Source: Pseudomonadota bacterium (GTDB lineage Bacteria; Pseudomonadota; Alphaproteobacteria; Rhizobiales; Xanthobacteraceae). From it: a stretch of 64,000 nucleotides of DNA. A program made the position numbers and the translations under genes. The notes beneath the pieces are model-generated. The model was not told the origin of the DNA. It did not search any database and worked only from the letters and a program-made list of their open reading frames with translations. The DNA lies in NCBI GenBank assembly GCA_023388935.1, contig JAEWFG010000397.1, positions 22,092-86,091 of the forward strand. The letters are read 5' to 3'. Within the stretch, counting starts at the first letter, position 1. The number at the start of each line of letters is the position of its first letter. Positions 52,803 through 61,750 of the stretch are shown here, piece after piece.

Positions 52803-55124
52803 TTACACCGGATCGAACGCCCGTATCGGCGGCAGGTTGCCGGTGAACTTCTCGACCTCCACCGTCGTCAGCTGCCCCGTGCAGCCTTGCGCGAAGGACG
52901 AGGTGCCGATGTCGCGGGTGAGCACGTTCGGGTTGCCGTGAACGCAGAGCGGGGCCTCGTCCTCGGGATCCATCGGGTCGTACCAGGCGCCGGTCGGAAG
53001 CTGAACGACGCCAGGCGCGATGCCGTCGGTGACATGCACCGCGGCAAGGCAGGCGCCGCGCTCGTTGAACAGGCGGATGATGTCGCCATCCTTGATGCCG
53101 CGAACGTCCGCATCGCGCGGGTTCATGCGAGCGACCTCGCGGCCGCGGTGCTTCGCGGCAAGGGAATGTCCGCCGAAATCGAGCTGGCTGTGCAGGCGCG
53201 TCACCGGCTGGTTGGCGACGAGGAAGCACGGCGCGCCGGGCTTCGGCATGTCGGTCTTCTCAAGCCACACTGGATGGCCCGGGCAGTCCGCATCACCATA
53301 GCCAGCGATCTTGGCCGAGTAGATTTCGATGCGGCCACTCGGCGTCGGCAGCGCATGCGCGACCGGATCCTCGCGGAAACGGCGCAGCCGGCCGCCGTCG
53401 TCGGGCTGCTGCGGGACGACGAGACTACCGCGCTCCCAGAATTTTTCGAAGTGAGGGGCCTCCAACCCGCGCGCTTCGAGCGAGGCGCGGGTCGGCTCGT
53501 AGAGATGCTCCAGCCACTGACGTGACGTTCGCCCCTCGGTGAACGGTTCGCGCGCGCCGAGACGTTCGGCGAGATCCGCAAAAATCTCGTAGTCGTCGCG
53601 CGCAAGACCGAACGGCTCGGCGATGCGGTGCATCGCGACCATGAGGGGATCATTGGTGGAATAGCCGATGTCCTCGCGCTCGAGCGTCATCGTCGAGGGC
53701 AGGACGATGTCGGCGTGCCGCGCCGTCGCGGTCCAGGCGAGCTCATGCACGACCAACGTGTCGAGCCGCGCGAAGGCCTTGCGCAGGCGGTTGATGTCCT
53801 GGTGGTGGTGGAAGGGATTGCCACCGGCCCAGTAAACCAGGCGGATGTCCGGATAGGTGCGCGTCTCGCCGTTGTAGCGATAGGTGCCGCCCGCGTTAAG
53901 CAGCATGTCGGCGATACGCGCCACCGGAATGAAATCACGGACGCCGTTGCGGCCCTGCCCCAGCGTCGGCCCCGGCACGTCATTGACGCGGCGGCCGTAA
54001 TAGCCGATCGCACCGAGCGAATAGGCGTAGCCGCCGCCGGGAAGGCCGATCTGGCCGAGGGCTGCGGCCAGCACCATCCCCATCCACACCGGCTGCTCGC
54101 CATGTTCGGCACGCTGGAGCGAATGGGAAACGGTGATGAGCGCCCGCTTTCCGGCGAGGCGATGTGCCAGCTTGCGGATCGCGTCCGCATCGACGCCGCA
54201 GATCGCGGCGGCCCAGTCGGCGTGCTTGGGCTGGCTATCCGTCTCGCCGGTGAGATAGCGCAGGAAGACCGACCAGCCCTCGGTGTAGCGATCGAGGAAG
54301 GCCTGGTCGTGCAGGTTTTCCGCAACCAGCGTGTGGACGATGCCGAGCATCAGCGCGGTATCGGTGCCGGGCACGCAGGTCATCCATTCGGCGCCGGCCT
54401 CGACGGGTAGATCGTCACGCAGCGGGCTGACGAGGACGAACTCGCAGCCGCGCCGGCGCGCAGCTTCCATGGCGCCGCGCTCGACATGCTTGCTGATCGA
54501 GCCACCGGCCACCATCGAATTCTTCAGCGCCATGCCGCCGAAGGCGAGCACGATCCCGGTCTCGGCCGCGATCTGCTCCCAGGTGACGTTGCGCTTGGTG
54601 ATGTCCTCATAGCCCGCCATGATCTGCGGTAGCAGCACCGAGGACGCGCCCGAGGAATAGGTGTTCACGGAGCGCACATAGCCGCCCATCGCGATGTTGA
54701 GGAAGCGATGGACCTGACTCTGCGCATGATGGAAGCGCCCCGCGCTTGACCAGCCGTAGGAGCCGCCGAACACGGCACCGGGCCCGCGAGTGTCGCGGAT
54801 GCGGCCGAGCTCGTCGCCGAGCAGATCGAGGGCCTTCTCCCAGCTGACGGAGACGAACTCGTCGCGACCGCGCCGATCATCGGGGCCGGGCCCGCGCTCG
54901 AGCCAGCCGCGGCGGATCGCCGGCTGCGCGATACGCGCCTGGTGGCGCAGCGCGCCGGGGAAATTGTCGATGATGCCGTTCGGATCGGGATCGCCCGCAT
55001 AGGCCCTGACCTCGAGTCCGGCCGCACCGTGACGCGCCGAGAACACGCCCCAATGCGAGGTATGCGGCTTGAAACCGTCGGACAGGTCGAGGCCGGGGTC
55101 CGGGAAACCAATCGTATCGTCCAT
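52803..55124 (-). CDS. Molybdopterin oxidoreductase, biotin/TMAO sulfoxide reductase type (BisC-like)
   Basis: 773 residues of the DMSO reductase family. SHWGVFSARHG start, FGGSYGWSSAGRFHHAQSQVHRFLN and SVNTYSSGASSV are typical of BisC/TorA; WAGGNPFHHHQDINRL and LVANQPVTRLHSQ bind the pterin. No Fe-S cluster cysteines at the N terminus and no Tat signal, so a cytoplasmic BisC-like enzyme reducing biotin or methionine sulfoxide is likely. ATG 55124 (MDDTIGFPDPG) preferred to 55166. Confidence 0.88.
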   Translation of the reverse strand: MDDTIGFPDPGLDLSDGFKPHTSHWGVFSARHGAAGLEVRAYAGDPDPNGIIDNFPGALRHQARIAQPAIRRGWLERGPGPDDRRGRDEFVSVSWEKALDLLGDELGRIRDTRGPGAVFGGSYGWSSAGRFHHAQSQVHRFLNIAMGGYVRSVNTYSSGASSVLLPQIMAGYEDITKRNVTWEQIAAETGIVLAFGGMALKNSMVAGGSISKHVERGAMEAARRRGCEFVLVSPLRDDLPVEAGAEWMTCVPGTDTALMLGIVHTLVAENLHDQAFLDRYTEGWSVFLRYLTGETDSQPKHADWAAAICGVDADAIRKLAHRLAGKRALITVSHSLQRAEHGEQPVWMGMVLAAALGQIGLPGGGYAYSLGAIGYYGRRVNDVPGPTLGQGRNGVRDFIPVARIADMLLNAGGTYRYNGETRTYPDIRLVYWAGGNPFHHHQDINRLRKAFARLDTLVVHELAWTATARHADIVLPSTMTLEREDIGYSTNDPLMVAMHRIAEPFGLARDDYEIFADLAERLGAREPFTEGRTSRQWLEHLYEPTRASLEARGLEAPHFEKFWERGSLVVPQQPDDGGRLRRFREDPVAHALPTPSGRIEIYSAKIAGYGDADCPGHPVWLEKTDMPKPGAPCFLVANQPVTRLHSQLDFGGHSLAAKHRGREVARMNPRDADVRGIKDGDIIRLFNERGACLAAVHVTDGIAPGVVQLPTGAWYDPMDPEDEAPLCVHGNPNVLTRDIGTSSFAQGCTGQLTTVEVEKFTGNLPPIRAFDPV

Positions 55125-55429
55125 CGTGAGATCCTTGTTCCGGCTCGGGCCGGCCGGTCGCTTCAATTCGGGTGGTAGTATACTGATCCGCCCCCCGATG
55201 TCGCGGGATCAAGGGCCGGCTGAAACGCGGGGCTCCCGCGCGCGCCGCAGCCAGGTGGATGTTCGATGGGGCGATCGGCGACCGCCAAGGGCCCCCAAGC
55301 CGGGATACTTCCGGCCCAGGGATCGAGGCAATAGCCGCCCACCGGATCAATAAGGCTCCATGACGCTTGACCGCGATGGAGTTACCATCGAACCTCTGCC
55401 GGCAACGTCAGTGACGGGACGATTGTAAC

Positions 55430-56413
55430 GTGTACGCAATGGTTCTCTCCGCGCGCGGCGCGCCCTTGTCGCTTCAGGAGCGTCCGGACCCGGTGCCCGG
55501 ACCGGGCGAGGTTCGCGTCAAAGTTAGCGCCTGTGGCGTTTGCCGAACCGATCTGCACGTGGTCGACGGCGAGCTACCCGGCATTTCCTATCCCATCATC
55601 CCGGGGCATGAGGTTGTCGGATACGTCGACGCGTTGGGCGTTGGCGTGGATGACCTGAGATACGGCATGCGCGTCGGTGTTCCCTGGCTCGGCTACACCT
55701 GCGGCGAATGCTCCTATTGCCGCACGGGCAAGGAAAATCTCTGCGATCGTCCCAAGTTCACCGGCTACACCCGCGACGGCGGCTTTGCCAGCCATCTCGT
55801 CGCCGATGCCCGATACTGCTTTCCGCTCGGCGAACACGGCGAGGACGTAGCTATCGCACCGCTGCTCTGCGCCGGCCTGATCGGCTGGCGATCCCTGGTG
55901 ATGGCCGGCGATGGCAAAACGCTTGGGATCTATGGCTTCGGCGCGGCCGGCCATATCGTGGCGCAGGTGGCTCGGGCGCAGGGGCGAACCGTCTATGCCT
56001 TCACGCGCGGCGGCGACGAGGAAGCACAGCGACTTGCGCTTTCGCTCGGCGCGGACTGGGCCGGCGCGTCGGAGAACACGCCGCCGACCGAGTTGGATGC
56101 TGCGATCATATACGCGCCGGTCGGGGCATTGGTACCGCTTGCTCTACGCGCGGTGCGAAAAGGGGGACGCGTCGTGTGCGCCGGCATTCACATGTCGGAC
56201 ATTCCGACGTTCCCCTACGATATTCTTTGGGGCGAGCGGCAGATCGTATCGGTTGCAAATCTCACGCGAAGGGACGGCATCGAGTTCCTCGCCGTCGCGG
56301 CCAAGGCCGACATTCAGACACACACGACTGTATTCGCGCTCACGGAAGCCAACGAAGCACTCGCCCGTCTCAGAGACGGCAGGCTCGTTGGTGCTGCCGT
56401 GTTGCGTCCGTGA
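55430..56413 (+). CDS. Zinc-dependent alcohol dehydrogenase
   Basis: 327 residues. Catalytic zinc ligands CGVCRTDLHVVDG and GHEVVG, structural zinc cysteines TCGECSYCRTGKENLC, NAD fold IYGFGAAGHIVAQVARAQG. Of the AdhP/AdhA-like group that oxidises primary alcohols, cytoplasmic. GTG start 55430 (VYAMVLSARG) or ATG 55439 are both possible. Converges on phaC. Confidence 0.9.
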   Translation: MYAMVLSARGAPLSLQERPDPVPGPGEVRVKVSACGVCRTDLHVVDGELPGISYPIIPGHEVVGYVDALGVGVDDLRYGMRVGVPWLGYTCGECSYCRTGKENLCDRPKFTGYTRDGGFASHLVADARYCFPLGEHGEDVAIAPLLCAGLIGWRSLVMAGDGKTLGIYGFGAAGHIVAQVARAQGRTVYAFTRGGDEEAQRLALSLGADWAGASENTPPTELDAAIIYAPVGALVPLALRAVRKGGRVVCAGIHMSDIPTFPYDILWGERQIVSVANLTRRDGIEFLAVAAKADIQTHTTVFALTEANEALARLRDGRLVGAAVLRP

Positions 56414-56422
56414 CGGCAGCGT

Positions 56423-58252
56423 CTATTGCTCGAGCACATAGGAGCCGGGCGCGTCACCGAGAGCGGCGCCTTTTTGTTCCGCCACCGTTGCCAGAGAAGC
56501 CGGAACCGGCTGACCCGAATGCGCGGCGAGAAATCGTGTCCACTCGGGCCACCAAGATCCTTCGCGAGACGGGGCAAGTTTGATCCATTCGTCCGGTCCG
56601 AGATAGGGATCATTCGCCTTCCGACCGAGCACTTGGTAGCTGCGCCCTTCCTCGCCCGGCGGCGCGACAATGCCGGCATTGTGGCCGCCGCCGGTCAGGA
56701 CATAGGTTATGTCGGTCTTGGCGAGGAAATTGATCTTGTAAGTCGACTTCCACGGCGCCACGTGATCGCGCACCGTGCCGACGACAAATATCGGCATGTG
56801 CAGATCCGAAAGGGAGACCGGCCGGCCATTGACCTGATAGCGCCCCTCGGCAAGGTCATTGTTGAGGAACAGGCGCCGCAGATAGTCGGAATGCATTTGA
56901 TAGGGCATGCGGGTGGCGTCGGCGTTCCAAGACATCAGGTCGCTTGGTGCGGCTCGCTCTCCGACCAGATAGTCACGTACAACGCGTGACCAGAGCAGGT
57001 CGTTGGTCCGCAACATCTGAAACGCCCCGGCCATTTGTGCCGTTCCGAGCAGACCCTGCCGCCACATCATGTCCTCGAGGAAGGAAACCTGGCTTTCGTT
57101 GATGAACAGGGTCAGATCGCCGGCTTCCGTAAAGTCGGTTTGCGCCGCGAGCAGTGTCACCGTGCGGAGGCAATCGGGGCGCTCGCGTGCCAGCCTGGCC
57201 GCTGCGATCGACAACAAGGTGCCGCCGAGGCAATATCCAGCGGCATGAATCGCCTGTCCGGGGCGAAGCGAGTTGATGGCGTTGATCGCAGCATCCACTC
57301 CGAGTTCGCGGTAGTCTTCGAGGCTGAAATTGCGATACTCAGGTGTCGGGTTCTTCCATGAGATCATGAAAACGGTGAACCCGTTCTCAACGAGGAAGCG
57401 CACGAGAGAATTGGGCGCAGACAGGTCGAGAATGTAGTACTTCATGATCCAAGCCGGAACGATCAAAACCGGTTCAGGCCGCACGGTCGGCGTCATCGGA
57501 GAATATTGAATGAGCTCGATCAGCTCGTTGCGATAGACGACCTTGCCCGGCGTGATGGCAACGTCCTTGCCCACCACGAACTTCTGATCGCTTCGCAACA
57601 TTGTGCCGGTGAGCACGGCTTGCAAATCCTCGAGCCAGTTGTGCAGACCATAGACGAAATTGCCGCCGCCGGTTTCCATGATCTTGCGCAGAACTTCCGG
57701 GTTGCTGATGGGGAAGTTCGTCGGAGCCGTCGTGTCCAGACACTGACGCAACGCGAAGTCGGCGATTGCTGCATTCGAATGCGCCAGCCCGTGAATACCG
57801 ATTGTCGTCGAATGCCACCATCGTTCGGTCAGCAGGAAGGCCTGGGCCAGGAGATTGAAGGAAGGCAGCTCCCAATCGGTGCCCGAAAACCGGCGGTCAT
57901 TCTCTGGTGGGCCTATGACGGACCAGGGCTGAAACGTCGCGCGCCGCGGCACCATGGAATCGAAAAACTGAAACGCATTCTGGATTGCCTGACCAACAAG
58001 TCCGGCCTGCTTTCCGGGTGAGGCCAGCAAGTGCAGTTGCCAGTCGGCAAAGGCGAGAGCCAAGGCCGCCGGCGAGACGCCGCCGGTAAAGCGCGCCAGC
58101 GCAGCATGGAAGGACCGGTCGATCGCATCGGCACCGGTATCGGCGGCCGACGATTGCGTCGACGCCGTCTCTCCACGGATCGATGCCTCCACGGGGACCT
58201 GGTCAGAATTGGGAGCTGCGGGAATACGGCTGACGGAGGCTGGAGGCGACAT
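56423..58252 (-). CDS. phaC: Polyhydroxyalkanoate synthase, class I (PhaC)
   Basis: 609 residues. Catalytic Cys341 in the lipase-like box AAGYCLGGTLLSIAA, with the acid and His near VVGTVRDHVAPWKSTY and GGGHNAGIVAPPG. Polymerises 3-hydroxyacyl-CoA to storage polyester. ATG 58252 follows AAGGAG by six bases. A FixK-type box (58302-58315) lies 50 bases upstream of the start. No phasin or phaA/B next to it. Confidence 0.95.
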   Translation of the reverse strand: MSPPASVSRIPAAPNSDQVPVEASIRGETASTQSSAADTGADAIDRSFHAALARFTGGVSPAALALAFADWQLHLLASPGKQAGLVGQAIQNAFQFFDSMVPRRATFQPWSVIGPPENDRRFSGTDWELPSFNLLAQAFLLTERWWHSTTIGIHGLAHSNAAIADFALRQCLDTTAPTNFPISNPEVLRKIMETGGGNFVYGLHNWLEDLQAVLTGTMLRSDQKFVVGKDVAITPGKVVYRNELIELIQYSPMTPTVRPEPVLIVPAWIMKYYILDLSAPNSLVRFLVENGFTVFMISWKNPTPEYRNFSLEDYRELGVDAAINAINSLRPGQAIHAAGYCLGGTLLSIAAARLARERPDCLRTVTLLAAQTDFTEAGDLTLFINESQVSFLEDMMWRQGLLGTAQMAGAFQMLRTNDLLWSRVVRDYLVGERAAPSDLMSWNADATRMPYQMHSDYLRRLFLNNDLAEGRYQVNGRPVSLSDLHMPIFVVGTVRDHVAPWKSTYKINFLAKTDITYVLTGGGHNAGIVAPPGEEGRSYQVLGRKANDPYLGPDEWIKLAPSREGSWWPEWTRFLAAHSGQPVPASLATVAEQKGAALGDAPGSYVLEQ

Positions 58253-58301
58253 GATGAACTCCTTTGGCACCCACAGCGTATCCGCCTCGCCCACGGGCGA
58301 T

Positions 58302-58315
58302 TTGAGCTGCATCAA
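58302..58315. promoter_or_regulatory. FixK-type box upstream of phaC
   Basis: TTGAGCTGCATCAA, TTGA-N6-TCAA, 50 bases from the phaC start. Confidence 0.75.
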
Positions 58316-58380
58316 GCACGAAACCGGGACTGGCGAGCCCTTCGATGATCGGACAGACTGGCGCCACGCCGAGGTCCGGA

Positions 58381-58394
58381 TTGATTCAACTCAA
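58381..58394. promoter_or_regulatory. FixK-type box upstream of the small cupin gene
   Basis: TTGATTCAACTCAA, TTGA-N6-TCAA, 63 bases before the ATG of the cupin gene and facing the phaC box. Confidence 0.75.
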
Positions 58395-58456
58395 CTCATG
58401 AACTGGTTTCGCATCCTATAAGGATCAACGGGACTTTCAGCCAACGGGAGAGGCAG

Positions 58457-58774
58457 ATGGCCGTCACAGGTCCTTCAAGATCATTCATCGCATCACCTGA
58501 CGTGTACAAAGTGTTAGCGGAGAGCGGCGATACGCGCGTCATTCTGGCGACCTGGAAACCCGGCCAGCGCGACGAATGGCACTCGCATCCCGCAAACACG
58601 GTCGTCTACGCGCTGACAGATTGTGAAGACCTGCGCATCTATTTTCCAGGTGGGCAATCAATAGACGGCAATTTCAAGGTCGGACTTGTCGAGATCCAGC
58701 CTGCGATTCAATCTCACTCATTCGAGAACCGGACGTCAAAAGAGTGCAAGGCGCTCTTCGTCGAGCGGGATTAG
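58457..58774 (+). CDS. Small cupin protein
   Basis: 105 residues with GQRDEWHSHPANTVVYALTDCEDLRIYFPGG, the cupin metal motif H-x-H with an extra Cys. AGGCAG lies before the ATG. Divergent from phaC and followed by a cytochrome gene. Role unknown; it may be a sensor or enzyme in low-oxygen cells. Confidence 0.75.
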   Translation: MAVTGPSRSFIASPDVYKVLAESGDTRVILATWKPGQRDEWHSHPANTVVYALTDCEDLRIYFPGGQSIDGNFKVGLVEIQPAIQSHSFENRTSKECKALFVERD

Positions 58775-58839
58775 CCGTCGTCATGGACCGCGACCACCAG
58801 ATTACCTCCCGCTCGAAGCCATCAACAGGGATTGGTCAA

Positions 58840-59316
58840 ATGACGCTGCGGAATTGGTGCGTGGGTCTGACGGTCTGGGCAGGCGCTATGACGGCCGCAA
58901 TTGCGCAGTCGGACTTCCCGCCCTCCCCGAACGCCAGACAATATACGCCGCGCCTGGTCGAAATCATGAACGCGGCGCAGCTCCAGCACCTGAAGCTGTG
59001 GTTTGCGGGCAAGTCGAAGAATTGGGATCTCGCCGCTTTCGAACTGCGCCAATTGACGGACAGCCTGGCTCAAGCGGCCATCCTCTACTCGGGAATTCCG
59101 GTAAGCAACGTTACCACGATGAAAGAGCCCCTGCTCTCGGTCGCCGACGCCATTTCGGCGGGAGACAGCCGCAAGTTCGCTGTTTCGATGCGCGCTCTGA
59201 CGGACGGCTGCAATAGCTGCCACACCTCGATGGAACGCAGCTTCATCGTCATGACCCTGCCGACCGATCAGCATCCGCCCGCCAATCAGGTATTCGCACC
59301 CATAGGAAAGCATTAG
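58840..59316 (+). CDS. Exported single-haem cytochrome c
   Basis: 158 residues: signal peptide (MTLRNWCVGLTVWAGAMTAAIAQ) and one haem site C124-N-S-C127-H128 near the C terminus, after a mostly helical domain, as in cytochrome c'-like proteins. Thirty residues follow the haem motif, more than in typical cytochrome c'. ATG 58840; 65 bases after the cupin gene, so probably the same FixK-controlled transcript. Confidence 0.78.
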   Translation: MTLRNWCVGLTVWAGAMTAAIAQSDFPPSPNARQYTPRLVEIMNAAQLQHLKLWFAGKSKNWDLAAFELRQLTDSLAQAAILYSGIPVSNVTTMKEPLLSVADAISAGDSRKFAVSMRALTDGCNSCHTSMERSFIVMTLPTDQHPPANQVFAPIGKH

Positions 59317-59354
59317 ATCATCGCGGTCCCCACGGATCTTCGCCACATCTTTAG

Positions 59355-59576
59355 CTAGCCATAGCCAAACTGTTCGATCGCAATCCGGGAGATCTGCTTT
59401 GGGTCTCGAATCCCTGTTCCGGCAATCTCAATGATCCGGCGCGCGACCATTTCGCAAACAGGGTCATTTCGATCGACCAGGCAGAGGCCGCGAAGTGTCT
59501 TCCGATACGCAACATACAATCGGGCGATCTCCTCGGCTGATGCCGAGCAGTTGCGGAGCAGCCTGCGAATGGTCAT
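59355..59576 (-). CDS. Small conserved protein
   Basis: 73 residues, MTIRRLLRNCSASAEEIARL then YRKTLRGLCLVDRNDPVCEM and EQFGYG. Amphipathic helices, three cysteines. GGGGAGG precedes the ATG. Follows the Crp/Fnr gene by 41 bases in the same direction. The NDPVCEMVARRIIEI segment is well formed; function unknown. Confidence 0.6.
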   Translation of the reverse strand: MTIRRLLRNCSASAEEIARLYVAYRKTLRGLCLVDRNDPVCEMVARRIIEIAGTGIRDPKQISRIAIEQFGYG

Positions 59577-59617
59577 TTCAACCTCCCCTGCGTCTGCAAT
59601 CCACTTCGGCCGGAAGG

Positions 59618-60283
59618 TTACACCTCCAGCTTGGCAAGTCCTGTACGATCGAGCAAGACGACCCGCCTCTGCGTCGGTCCGTCGAATTGCAGCAAGCACT
59701 CGTCTCTCAGGATCGAAAGAGTGCGCGAAACGGTTTCGAGGGTGACTCCGAGATAGTCGGCGATGTCGCGACGGCTCATCGGCAGGATCATCACGTCTGG
59801 ATGCATCAGCCGCTCATCCATCTCGAGTAGGAATGCAGCGACCCTCTCCAGTGCAGTCTTCCGGCCGAGCAGAAGCATGTGTGTCTCGGCATGCTCAAGG
59901 TTACGCGTGACCAGGCTGAGAAGGCTTCCCTCCCCCGTCCTGCAAACTGCTATGATGTCCAGAAGACCGCTCTGCCTCATGATGCTGACGCTGGTCTCGA
60001 CAATTGCGTCTGCGGTGAAGCGATGGCTTGCGCCATTCTCCAGACCGAAAATGTCGCCCGGGAGATAGAATGCATTGATCTGACGACGACCGTCTGAAAG
60101 CAGCTTATACGTGCGCACCGCCCCGGAGATGATCTGGTAAACGTACTCCGTCCCCTCACCCTCGCCGAAGATTTCCGTGCCTCTGCGATATTTGAATTCG
60201 CTGGAGAATATCTGCCCGCCTGCGAGGGCGCCCAACTGTCCCTCCGCCGAACGACGGTTGACTGCATTGGTTCTCACCAGCAT
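59618..60283 (-). CDS. Crp/Fnr-family regulator, FixK-like
   Basis: 221 residues: cyclic-nucleotide-type beta-roll (about 30-110) and helix-turn-helix SRRDIADYLGVTLETVSRTL (170-189). Glu183, Ser186 and Arg187 are the FNR/FixK residues that read TTGA half-sites. It lacks the N-terminal cysteine cluster of Fnr, so it does not sense oxygen by Fe-S; a single Cys (RDECLL) is in the DNA-binding domain. Its own promoter has a FixK-type box (60330-60343), indicating auto- or FixK2 control. Confidence 0.88.
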   Translation of the reverse strand: MLVRTNAVNRRSAEGQLGALAGGQIFSSEFKYRRGTEIFGEGEGTEYVYQIISGAVRTYKLLSDGRRQINAFYLPGDIFGLENGASHRFTADAIVETSVSIMRQSGLLDIIAVCRTGEGSLLSLVTRNLEHAETHMLLLGRKTALERVAAFLLEMDERLMHPDVMILPMSRRDIADYLGVTLETVSRTLSILRDECLLQFDGPTQRRVVLLDRTGLAKLEV

Positions 60284-60329
60284 CGTTGCCTCCCTGCAAC
60301 GATGCTAGGACGAGGCAAGGGAAGCCGAT

Positions 60330-60343
60330 TTGATCTAGGGCAA
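60330..60343. promoter_or_regulatory. FixK-type box upstream of the Crp/Fnr regulator
   Basis: TTGATCTAGGGCAA, TTGA-N6-GCAA, fitting the FixK2 pattern; 47 bases from the regulator start. Confidence 0.7.
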
Positions 60344-60614
60344 TTTCGCCGCGATCTACGTATCGTTACGCGGGCGCGGTTACAACGTACCGCTCGCGCA
60401 AAGTCGCGCGGCATGAGGTGCCCTGAAGAACCGTCGACGGCTGCCAACGTAGTCAGACAGTCACCTAGACAGTGACCGTCTCTACGCCTCATTCTCAACG
60501 GTCGCACAGACGGGCCACGCGCATGCGATGGTCGTACACTTAAGCGGAGACCCACCGGCTGCATGGCTCTGCGATGGCTTTCCGATCTTCGCATCGCGAA
60601 GCGCGATCGGCCCA

Positions 60615-60628
60615 TTGACGTAAGTCAA
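60615..60628. promoter_or_regulatory. FixK-type box upstream of cytochrome c
   Basis: TTGACGTAAGTCAA, TTGA-N6-TCAA, 52 bases before the cytochrome ATG at 60680. Confidence 0.8.
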
Positions 60629-60679
60629 AGCAGAACGAGCCCGTCAGTTAGACTGCTCTTCGCTTGACAGGAGGGGATC

Positions 60680-61138
60680 ATGAATTCCAGACATTCGTCA
60701 ATCATGCTGCTGGCGGCGATTGCGGTTTCAGCGGGCCCAACGGACGTCCAGGCGCAACGGAAGAGCGCGAACGTCTACGACGCGGGGAAATTGGAGTACC
60801 AGGCGCACTGCGCCGTCTGTCACGGATCAACGGGACAAGGCAATGGTCCCTTTTCGCAGGCTCTCAAGAGCAGTGTCCCGAGCCTTGCAACCCTTGCCGA
60901 GAGGAATGGCGGCGTCTTTCCGGTCGTGCGTGTCTACGGAATGATCGATGGGCGCGAGCAGGTCGCCGGGCATGGCCCAAGTGACATGCCGATCTGGGGT
61001 GATCGATACAGTTCACAGATCGGACAGGGGCCGTTCGTAGAAGGAATGTATGAGGACATTCGCGGTAGCCGTGAGGCGTTGATACGCACGCGCATCCTGC
61101 TGCTGACCGAGTACATCTCCCGCCTTCAGGAAAAGTAG
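60680..61138 (+). CDS. Exported cytochrome c
   Basis: 152 residues: signal peptide to about VQA (residue 24), haem site C44-A-V-C47-H48 and likely axial Met in SDMPIWGDRY. Class I, similar to the CccA/CycA-like cytochromes used with terminal oxidases or nitrite/NO reduction. GAGGGG precedes the ATG. FixK-type box 52 bases upstream indicates low-oxygen expression. Confidence 0.85.
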   Translation: MNSRHSSIMLLAAIAVSAGPTDVQAQRKSANVYDAGKLEYQAHCAVCHGSTGQGNGPFSQALKSSVPSLATLAERNGGVFPVVRVYGMIDGREQVAGHGPSDMPIWGDRYSSQIGQGPFVEGMYEDIRGSREALIRTRILLLTEYISRLQEK

Positions 61139-61244
61139 CCAGTATCAGAATACCTTAAGACGTTGCCGCGCCGGCCCCCGTATTCGGCACGACATCTTAG
61201 TAGTGGTATCATTTGACGGTTCTGCGCAAGCGGGGGAGTACGTC

Positions 61245-61583
61245 GTGCACAGATACGTCGCCCGAGCCAATGTCGATCACTACCTGGGCATTCTGAACGG
61301 CAGCAACCTCACGATGCAGCAACGAAGCACCACGATGACGCTGCTCATCGCTGAGCTGGACAAGCTGAGCGAGGATGTCGAGCATCTCGAGTTCGCCGAG
61401 AGCAAAGTCGCAGGCAGCCGCCAACAGGTCGCGCGGGCGGCAGCCATCCGCAATTCCTTCGCCGCGGGCACATCCGAACGCGAACACGCGGAAAGATACC
61501 TCGTCCATCTCAAAAATGTACACACCGTGCTGGACGACTTCTGCCATCGCCTTCGTCACAGGATCGGCTCCCGCCCCTCTTGA
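61245..61583 (+). CDS. Small conserved helical protein
   Basis: 112 residues from GTG 61245, chosen for the GGGGGAG six to seven bases upstream. Largely helical (STTMTLLIAELDKLSEDVEHLE and a second helix at the end), with LDDFCHRLRHRIG at the C terminus. No known domain. Follows the cytochrome gene by about 106 bases. Confidence 0.55.
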   Translation: MHRYVARANVDHYLGILNGSNLTMQQRSTTMTLLIAELDKLSEDVEHLEFAESKVAGSRQQVARAAAIRNSFAAGTSEREHAERYLVHLKNVHTVLDDFCHRLRHRIGSRPS

Positions 61584-61750
61584 AATAAGAGGGGCGGTGC
61601 AAGCTGTGCATTCGGTCGTGCCCTCCGCTCCTTTGACTGATTGGTATCAACAGCCATCTGGAACGACGCCCTGTTCCCGCGAAAAAGGGAGCTCGCCATG
61701 ATCGAAGACCTCTGAGATTAGGCGCGAGAAGCAAGCCTTGCAGGCGGCGA

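Larger units (their letters stand above)
60284..60679. other. 396-base divergent region with two FixK-type boxes
   Basis: Between the Crp/Fnr regulator and a cytochrome c gene. Holds boxes at 60330-60343 and 60615-60628. No other gene, RNA or repeat was recognised. Confidence 0.55.
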